From Gammaproteobacteria bacterium (GTDB lineage Bacteria > Pseudomonadota > Gammaproteobacteria > Steroidobacterales > GCA-2729495), in assembly GCA_016874095.1 (NCBI GenBank), contig VGVH01000016.1, forward strand, positions 1 through 51,170: 51,170 nucleotides of DNA, in the 5' to 3' direction. Positions 45,751 to 51,170 of this stretch are shown here, in pieces; positions within the stretch are counted from its first letter, which is position 1, and the number at the start of each line of letters is the position of its first letter. The notes beneath the pieces are model-generated. The model had not been told where the DNA came from. It saw only the letters and a program-made list of their open reading frames with translations, and did not search any database. The translations under genes and the position numbers were made by a program.

Positions 45751-46038
45751 ACGTTGCGCATTGCGCGGCCCGGGGCCGCGAAGCGCGACCGGGGGAGTTA
45801 TCGGTACCCGGTCAGCCCGCGGATGAACGACGGCAAAGGGCTGCCAGCGCCAGCAGCGACGCGCTGTCTGCGCCCCAGAGTGTGACGCTACGCAGTCCGC
45901 CGACGATGTTGGTGCTGTTCGGCTGGAAGCCGCCCGGCGTGGTGGCCGTGTTCAAGCGCGGCAGGCGCAGGCTCCGGAGACTCCCGCGACCGAGTGTCAG
46001 GAATCGATCGGAAGTGCTTGGTTTGCCGGTCGTTCGCG
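45751..46038. other. Intergenic region behind the PEP-CTERM and TonB receptor genes
   Basis: The two genes converge here. A 76-codon minus-strand frame (46042-45812) starts at a GTG overlapping the receptor stop (GTGA) and ends in a hydrophobic then basic stretch, SLLALAALCRRSSAG. It might be a small coupled peptide or chance. No other gene was seen. Confidence 0.3.
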
Positions 46039-48933
46039 TCACTCCCCGAACGCGTACTCCGCACCCAGGTAGAAGTACCGCCCCATCGCTGAAATCGGAT
46101 ACGAGGCGTAGCCGAACTCGGGCTCCTGGTTGAACAGGTTGTTCACGCCCCCGTTGACCTGCAGCCGTTCGTTCACGTCCCAGGCAGCACGGACCTCGTG
46201 GTCCCAGCGGGGCTTCACGCGCAGGAAGCGCCGTTCAGCGTAGTCCGGGTCGCCGGCGATTTGCTCGGTGGTGAAGCTGTCCGTCCGGCTGAACCAGTTG
46301 ACGCCATAGCCGAGCGTCAGGTCGCCGCGGATCCAGCTGGCGTCGAAGGTGGCGGAGTACTCCGGGATGTCCTCCTCGTTCACGTCGGAATCCAGCGACG
46401 CACCGGGCACCGCGATGAATTCGAGTTCGTGCAGGTAGTTGCCGACGAACTTCAGCTCGAACTCGCCGAACCGCGTCGGTTCGCTCAGCCAGCGCAACGC
46501 GAGGTCCAGGCCGGCGGTGGTGAACCGTGCGACGTTCTCGGGTTGTGCCGTATAGCCGATGATGAAGCCCGTCTCCGGGTCACGGTCTATCGCCGGGCAG
46601 TACGGATTGTCGAGCGTGGGCTGGTCGACACAGAGCTCCGCCAGTTCTATCGCCTCCGGGGTGTTGATCGCGTCACGGATCTCGATGTCATACCAGTCGA
46701 GGGTCATGCTGAACCCGTCGAAGGATTCCGGCTGCCATACCACGCCGGCCGTCCAGGTTCTCGCCGTCTCCTCGATCAGGTCCGGGTTGCCCCGTTCCAG
46801 TCCCTCCGTGAACACGCTCGACTGCGGCGAGTTCGACGGACTGAACGTCTCCGGGTCCACGCCCAGCGCCGTCAGCAGCTGCGCGCAGTTCGCCTCGCGC
46901 GTGGCGGTTCCGTTGTTCAGCTCCGCCAGGTCGCAGGGATCGACGACAAAGCCGAAGGCGGTGCTCTCGGGCCGGAAGAGTTCCGCGATGTTGGGAGCAC
47001 GAACCGCCTGCGACCAGGTGGCGCGCACCCGGAACGACCCGACCGGTGCGTAGACGCCGTCGAGCTTCCAGCTCGTCGAGGATCCGGCGGTGCTGTAGTC
47101 GGAGAAGCGCACGGCGGCTCCGAACGAGAGCAGATGGGCCCAGGGCGCATCGGTGATCACCGGCAGGTTCACCTCGGCGAACAGCTCCCTGACGTCGAAG
47201 CCCGCGTCCACCGGGAGCTGCGTCTCGGCCCAGGTGAGGCCGTCTATCAGGGACTGCGCGGGCCGCGAACGGCTCTCTTCGTCGCGCCATTCCGCGCCGA
47301 CTGCGTAGCCGATCGATCCGCCGGGCAGCTCGAGGAACCCGCCCAGGTCGCCCGACAGGGCGGCAGAGAGCACCTGCTGCTGGACGCGGGTGCGGGTCAC
47401 GGTGTCTTCCATCGCGAAATCGATGGCTGCCGGGTCGCGCACGCCCTCGCCGAAGATGTTGTAGGGCAGGCAGTCCTCGAAGCCCTCGGGTATCGGGTCC
47501 TCCAGCAGCACGCGACAGATCGGATCGCCACTCCCCGGATCCGTCACGACATCGACTGCGGCCGCCCACTGTGCTTCCAGCCTGTTATTCACGGAGACGA
47601 TGCGGCTGCGGGTTTCTCCCCAGGTGTAGTAGACGTCGTACTTCATGCGCTCCGACAGGGTACCGGTGGCACCGACCACGCCACGCAGGGTCTCGCGCGT
47701 GATGTCCTCGCCGACGATGCCGAGGTCGTAGTGGTCGCGCGTGACCAGGACGCCATCCGGCGTCTCCGGATCCTCGAAGTACGCCGCGGCGGCCCCAGGC
47801 ACGATCGCGTCGATGATCGCCTGCGGCATGAACGGATTCTCGGGTGTCTGGAAGAGGTAGAAGTCGAACGTCGGTTGCGACTCGGAGCGGGCAGTGCCAC
47901 GGGCGTACTTCGCCTCGCCGTAGAGCGTGAGGCGGTTGCTGAGCTCATAGTGCCCGATGAGGTTGACGATGTGCCGATCGAGCTCGGGAAACAGGTCGCC
48001 CTGGTAGCCGTTCACGGGGGTGCTGGAGCCGCCCACGGTGTAGCCGCCCGAGTTCTCCAGCAGGAAGCCACGGTCGTAGGGGTCGCCATCGCCCTCGAGG
48101 TCGCCGCCGAGGTCGAAATCGACATCGACCGCTCCCATGCGGGCGCTGTCGGCGTAACGCACGTCGTAGTAAGTCACGAGATCGGGCAGATCCGGATCGT
48201 CGTCCAGGTCGTCCTGGTTCTGGTAGAGATTGCCGCCAGACTGTTGCAGGTAGCTGCGATCCTGGTCGGAGACGCGGCGCTGGCGAGCGAATTCATATGC
48301 CAGCGCGACGTTGCCGCGACCCGCCGCGAAGTTGCGCCCCGCCGTGAACGCGAGGAGGCCGCTCTCGCCATCACGCTCATAGGACGTGCCGCCCTCCGCG
48401 CGCAAACGCACGCCCTCGAAGTCGCGCTTCATGCGGAAGTTGACCACGCCCGAGACGCCGTCGGCGCCGTAGATGGCCGAAGCGCCGCCGGTGAGAATGT
48501 CCACTGCCTCGATCAGATCCGACGGAATGGCGTTGATGTCGACGGCCGCCGAGCCGGCGAGGCCTGCGACATGGCGTCGCCCGTCCACCAGCACCAGCGT
48601 GCGATTCTCGCCGAGATTCCGCAGGTCGAGGAGATTGAGACCCGTCTCGCCGAAGTCGGGCTCCGACCCCCCGGTCAGGTCACCCGTGGTCGAGCCGAGC
48701 AGCGTCGGAGAGAGCACCAGCAGTTCGGCGAGGTTCGTCCTGCCCGACTGCGCGATGGTGTCCGCCGAGATCACCGCCACCGGGTTGGCGAAATCGACTT
48801 CCGGTCGTGCGATACGCGTGCCGGTGACAACGATCTCGTCGGTGGCTGCCTCCTCTTGCGCCGCGATCGTATTGGCGACGAAGAGCCCGATGAAGAGCAC
48901 CAGGTGCTCTGGAACCAGTCTTCCCGAAATCAC
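46039..48933 (-). CDS. TonB-dependent outer-membrane receptor
   Basis: This 964-residue protein starts at GTG 48933, with GGGAGG upstream, and a signal peptide (VPEHLVLFIGLFVANTIAAQ). The TonB-box-like TDEIVVTGTRIARPEVDFAN follows. The plug shows ENRTLVLVDGRRHVAG, DLIEAVDILTGGASAIYGAD and GVSGVVNFRMKRDFEGV, the signature of the large sphingomonad/Xanthomonas-like receptors that import oligosaccharides and other organics. The barrel ends YFYLGAEYAFGE. An upstream in-frame start at 49122 would add 63 unconserved residues ahead of the signal peptide. Divergent from the DUF1838-SDR pair over about 400 nt. Ligand unknown. Confidence 0.88.
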   Translation of the reverse strand: MISGRLVPEHLVLFIGLFVANTIAAQEEAATDEIVVTGTRIARPEVDFANPVAVISADTIAQSGRTNLAELLVLSPTLLGSTTGDLTGGSEPDFGETGLNLLDLRNLGENRTLVLVDGRRHVAGLAGSAAVDINAIPSDLIEAVDILTGGASAIYGADGVSGVVNFRMKRDFEGVRLRAEGGTSYERDGESGLLAFTAGRNFAAGRGNVALAYEFARQRRVSDQDRSYLQQSGGNLYQNQDDLDDDPDLPDLVTYYDVRYADSARMGAVDVDFDLGGDLEGDGDPYDRGFLLENSGGYTVGGSSTPVNGYQGDLFPELDRHIVNLIGHYELSNRLTLYGEAKYARGTARSESQPTFDFYLFQTPENPFMPQAIIDAIVPGAAAAYFEDPETPDGVLVTRDHYDLGIVGEDITRETLRGVVGATGTLSERMKYDVYYTWGETRSRIVSVNNRLEAQWAAAVDVVTDPGSGDPICRVLLEDPIPEGFEDCLPYNIFGEGVRDPAAIDFAMEDTVTRTRVQQQVLSAALSGDLGGFLELPGGSIGYAVGAEWRDEESRSRPAQSLIDGLTWAETQLPVDAGFDVRELFAEVNLPVITDAPWAHLLSFGAAVRFSDYSTAGSSTSWKLDGVYAPVGSFRVRATWSQAVRAPNIAELFRPESTAFGFVVDPCDLAELNNGTATREANCAQLLTALGVDPETFSPSNSPQSSVFTEGLERGNPDLIEETARTWTAGVVWQPESFDGFSMTLDWYDIEIRDAINTPEAIELAELCVDQPTLDNPYCPAIDRDPETGFIIGYTAQPENVARFTTAGLDLALRWLSEPTRFGEFELKFVGNYLHELEFIAVPGASLDSDVNEEDIPEYSATFDASWIRGDLTLGYGVNWFSRTDSFTTEQIAGDPDYAERRFLRVKPRWDHEVRAAWDVNERLQVNGGVNNLFNQEPEFGYASYPISAMGRYFYLGAEYAFGE

Positions 48934-49339
48934 CTTACCCTCCCGCCCATTGCAGCGCCCCCCCAGGTAGCCGTGCAGGTGGGTTCGATTGTAGAAGGCC
49001 TCATCGATTTGCGCGAGTTCGGAAAAATCAATGAACAACCGACTTTTCGCGCGTTCCTCGAACGGAGGATCGAGACACTCGCTTATGAGAGTCCTCGTTG
49101 CGTGAGGGAAAAAAGCCGCCACGGCCGCGTGCAGGACGGCAGCCGCTTCTGAGTGCGGCAGGAATTTCGAAAGCTGCGGGTCAAAGTGGCCGACGATGTC
49201 CTATGCTAATCCGGAGCTGATGTAAAATGGCCCGGTGCCGAAGTCCGGCATATCAGATGCGACTTCGGCCAGGGGCGACGCTCGATGCTATTCATGCTCA
49301 GGCCGGCGCAGGCGCGTACTAACAACGGGAAACCGGTCG
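48934..49339. other. Divergent intergenic region with a stem-loop
   Basis: No gene is confidently present. A perfect 9-bp inverted repeat (49237-49245 with 49261-49269, 15-nt loop) sits about 70 nt before the DUF1838 start. Both strands are open near 48.95-49.15 kb, but neither translation could be tied to a family. Presumably it holds the two divergent promoters. Confidence 0.45.
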
Positions 49340-50248
49340 ATGAGCACTGACACCAGCACTGACATTCCGGTTCACTACGGTTATGGCCCTGCGATCGAAG
49401 GGCCGTATCTCGACTTGCGCACCGGTCGCGGTAATCAACTCGCGTACGCGCGCATCCAGGGCGATATCGACTTCGGCCGGCAAAAATACTACTGGTTCAA
49501 GGGCTCGATCATGGCGAATCGGCCCGGGGAGAAGACACAGGATCTCTTCGGCGCCGAGGGCTTTGGCGTAATACGACTGAAGAAACTGGAAGACGGTCGC
49601 ATACAGAGAATGGCCAGGCAGATCGGGCTGATTACCGAGCTGCGTTCGCGAAAAGTGTTGAGCCAGTGGCACAACCCCTACAGCGATGAAACCGTCGAGG
49701 TCGTGCACGTGGCAATGGAGCCAGTGCACTACATGATCGAAGAGCATTTTCCGCAACCGCCCAGCTACGGAACGCTGAACGACGATCCGCCGCCACGCAT
49801 ACCTTTCGTGCTGCCCTGGTATCAGCACGGCGAATGGCTGGACATGCAATTGAATCTGCACATGGCGTATCCCAATCCGCTGCAGCCGGACCAATGGCCG
49901 CGTGAATCGGCCGCAGCGACGGCGATCGCTTCCGAAATGTTTACGCATCATGTCAGGGCCGCGGACATGCAGAATCCGGACATCACTTCGCTGGATTACC
50001 AGGGAAGCTGGTACCGGGTGACGCCATGGTTGCCCTGGATGCTCATGGGCCAGCAACCCGGGAACTGCATCTACGCCGCATTCATGGGTACCTGCAGGCA
50101 ACCCGCCGACGTGCTCAGCAAGCCGGTGATGGACTACGCCGAGAAGCATTATTCCCGCTATTTCGACGCGCCGGAAAGCGTCAACAGCCCGAGTCTCTCC
50201 GACCTGCAGCATTACGCGCGGGAGCGCAAACCGGCCCCGGCCAGGTAA
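49340..50248 (+). CDS. DUF1838-family protein
   Basis: This 302-residue protein carries YARIQGDIDFGRQKYYWFKG, LFGAEGFGVIRLKKLEDG, VLSQWHNPYSDETVEVVHVA, MEPVHYMIEEHF and TSLDYQGSWYRVTPWLPWML. These match my recollection of DUF1838, found in Sphingomonadales and related degraders, often near TonB receptors and dehydrogenases. Function unknown. No signal peptide with this start; the ATG at 49340 was chosen because upstream codons are unconserved. An SDR gene follows by 29 nt in the same operon. Confidence 0.78.
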   Translation: MSTDTSTDIPVHYGYGPAIEGPYLDLRTGRGNQLAYARIQGDIDFGRQKYYWFKGSIMANRPGEKTQDLFGAEGFGVIRLKKLEDGRIQRMARQIGLITELRSRKVLSQWHNPYSDETVEVVHVAMEPVHYMIEEHFPQPPSYGTLNDDPPPRIPFVLPWYQHGEWLDMQLNLHMAYPNPLQPDQWPRESAAATAIASEMFTHHVRAADMQNPDITSLDYQGSWYRVTPWLPWMLMGQQPGNCIYAAFMGTCRQPADVLSKPVMDYAEKHYSRYFDAPESVNSPSLSDLQHYARERKPAPAR

Positions 50249-50277
50249 GCCTCAGTGCTGACCGGAAGCGCGGCAGG

Positions 50278-51156
50278 ATGAATGACAGAGTTTGCCTCGT
50301 TACCGGGGCCACCAGCGGAATCGGTCATGCCGCGGCCCGGGCACTGGTCCGCGAAAAGCTGACCCTGGTCATACACGGGCGCAATGCCGAACGCCTCGAG
50401 TCAGCCCGTGCCGCCCTGCGCGGGGCGGGACCAGCGGACGTCCAGACCATTCGGGCGGATTTTGCTTCGCTGGATGAAGTGCGTGAAATGGCCGTTGAAT
50501 TCAGGCAGAGATTCAACCGGCTGGACATCCTGTTCAACAACGCAGGGCTGCTGACCGACGAGCGCCGTACCGGTATCGATGGCTTCGAATTGACGTTTAC
50601 CGTCAATCATCTCGCGCCGATGTTGCTGACCTGGTCGCTGTTGCCGTTGCTGCGCAACGCTGCACCCGCGCGCATCCTGTTCAATTCTTCTTCGGCGCTG
50701 GGCGATGCCCGGCTCGACATCGATGACCTGCAAGGCGAGCGCTGGCACAGTGGCTGGTCGGCCTACGCGAACACGAAGCTTGCCAACATGCTGATGAGCA
50801 GTCTGCTGGCTGAACGACTCGCCGGCGACGGCATCGTCTGCAATTCATTCTGTCCTGGCCTTATCGATACCCGTCTGCTCAAGGACAACAGGGAATTCAG
50901 CCCTCGCATGCTCGAACACATAAAGAAGCGTGTCCGCACCCCGGAAGACGGTGCGCTCACGGCTGTGTACCTGGCCACCGCTCCCGAGGCGGCAAAAATC
51001 AGCGGCGCGTTTTTTCTGAAGTCGCAGGGGGCCGGCAGGCAGCCTGTGCATATTCACTGGGACCGCGATCTGGCCGTTCGCCTGCGGGAGGAGACTGCCC
51101 GGATCCTGAAGCCCTGGCTGGGCGACCAGGCCGGGAGCGCGGCCGATTCCGCCTGA
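50278..51156 (+). CDS. Short-chain dehydrogenase/reductase
   Basis: This 292-residue NAD(P)-dependent Rossmann enzyme has CLVTGATSGIGHAAARAL (cofactor glycine motif), LDILFNNAGLLTD, FTVNHLAPML (Asn110), ILFNSSSALG (catalytic Ser in 137-139) and SAYANTKLANML (Tyr163, Lys167). The C-terminal region resembles the WW-domain oxidoreductase/retinol dehydrogenase-like group. The ATG at 50278 is preceded by GGCAGG. It follows the DUF1838 gene closely and ends 14 nt from the window edge; further operon genes may lie beyond. Confidence 0.92.
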   Translation: MNDRVCLVTGATSGIGHAAARALVREKLTLVIHGRNAERLESARAALRGAGPADVQTIRADFASLDEVREMAVEFRQRFNRLDILFNNAGLLTDERRTGIDGFELTFTVNHLAPMLLTWSLLPLLRNAAPARILFNSSSALGDARLDIDDLQGERWHSGWSAYANTKLANMLMSSLLAERLAGDGIVCNSFCPGLIDTRLLKDNREFSPRMLEHIKKRVRTPEDGALTAVYLATAPEAAKISGAFFLKSQGAGRQPVHIHWDRDLAVRLREETARILKPWLGDQAGSAADSA

Positions 51157-51170
51157 ACTGTCCCTCTGTC

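Noticed and set aside
46198-49152. 984-codon plus-strand open frame
   Set aside because: Nearly all is the antisense of the TonB receptor. Its last about 55 codons look somewhat protein-like, but the opposite strand does too and no family could be named.

Overview
This 51 kb window looks like chromosomal DNA from a GC-rich, respiratory gammaproteobacterium of the Steroidobacterales/Woeseiales/Xanthomonadales type. The evidence is a purE-purK pair, proteobacterial glnS, a HiPIP, SirB2, glutathione-dependent formaldehyde dehydrogenase, three large TonB-dependent receptors and a PEP-CTERM-like protein. The placement rests on gene content and family resemblance only. No rRNA, tRNA or CRISPR array was seen.

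Layout. (1) 1-4400 is visibly more A/T-rich. It holds an IS91-type transposase remnant, an exported formylglycine-generating enzyme plus sulfatase operon, a terminator, and the orphan 3' end of an outer-membrane barrel gene. It reads as an acquired island with its junction near 4.4 kb. (2) 4.4-10.8 kb: an alpha/beta hydrolase divergent from a Tat-exported UbiD-type decarboxylase, a hydrolase remnant, a small conserved protein, and a TonB receptor. (3) 10.8-21 kb: glnS, HiPIP, moeA-sirB2 facing torD-cytochrome c, rhomboid protease, MFS, and a second TonB receptor. (4) 21-32 kb: two divergent clusters. One carries a nitrilase-fold protein with altered catalytic residues, an MFS, an aldo/keto reductase and a membrane protein. 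The other carries an MFS, a cysteine-less FGE-like lipoprotein, a 4-hydroxybutyryl-CoA-dehydratase-like enzyme, an ALDH and an NfeD/SPFH pair. (5) 32-41.5 kb: HDOD, purEK, an exported ChuX-like protein, a decayed brnTA locus, membrane proteins, and a DEAD helicase overlapping adhC. (6) 41.6-51 kb: an M14 peptidase, two decayed gene ends, a PEP-CTERM gene with two compensating frameshifts, and a third TonB receptor divergent from DUF1838-SDR.

How the genes fit together. The repeated pairing of outer-membrane receptors, MFS carriers and oxidoreductases or decarboxylases suggests a scavenger of complex, perhaps aromatic or sulfated, organic compounds. Substrates cannot be read from the sequence. 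The most unusual points are the atypical sulfatase active-site motif beside an intact exported FGE, the Tat-exported UbiD protein, the nitrilase-fold protein with Ser at the nucleophile position, and the AbfD-like enzyme with altered cluster-ligand spacing.
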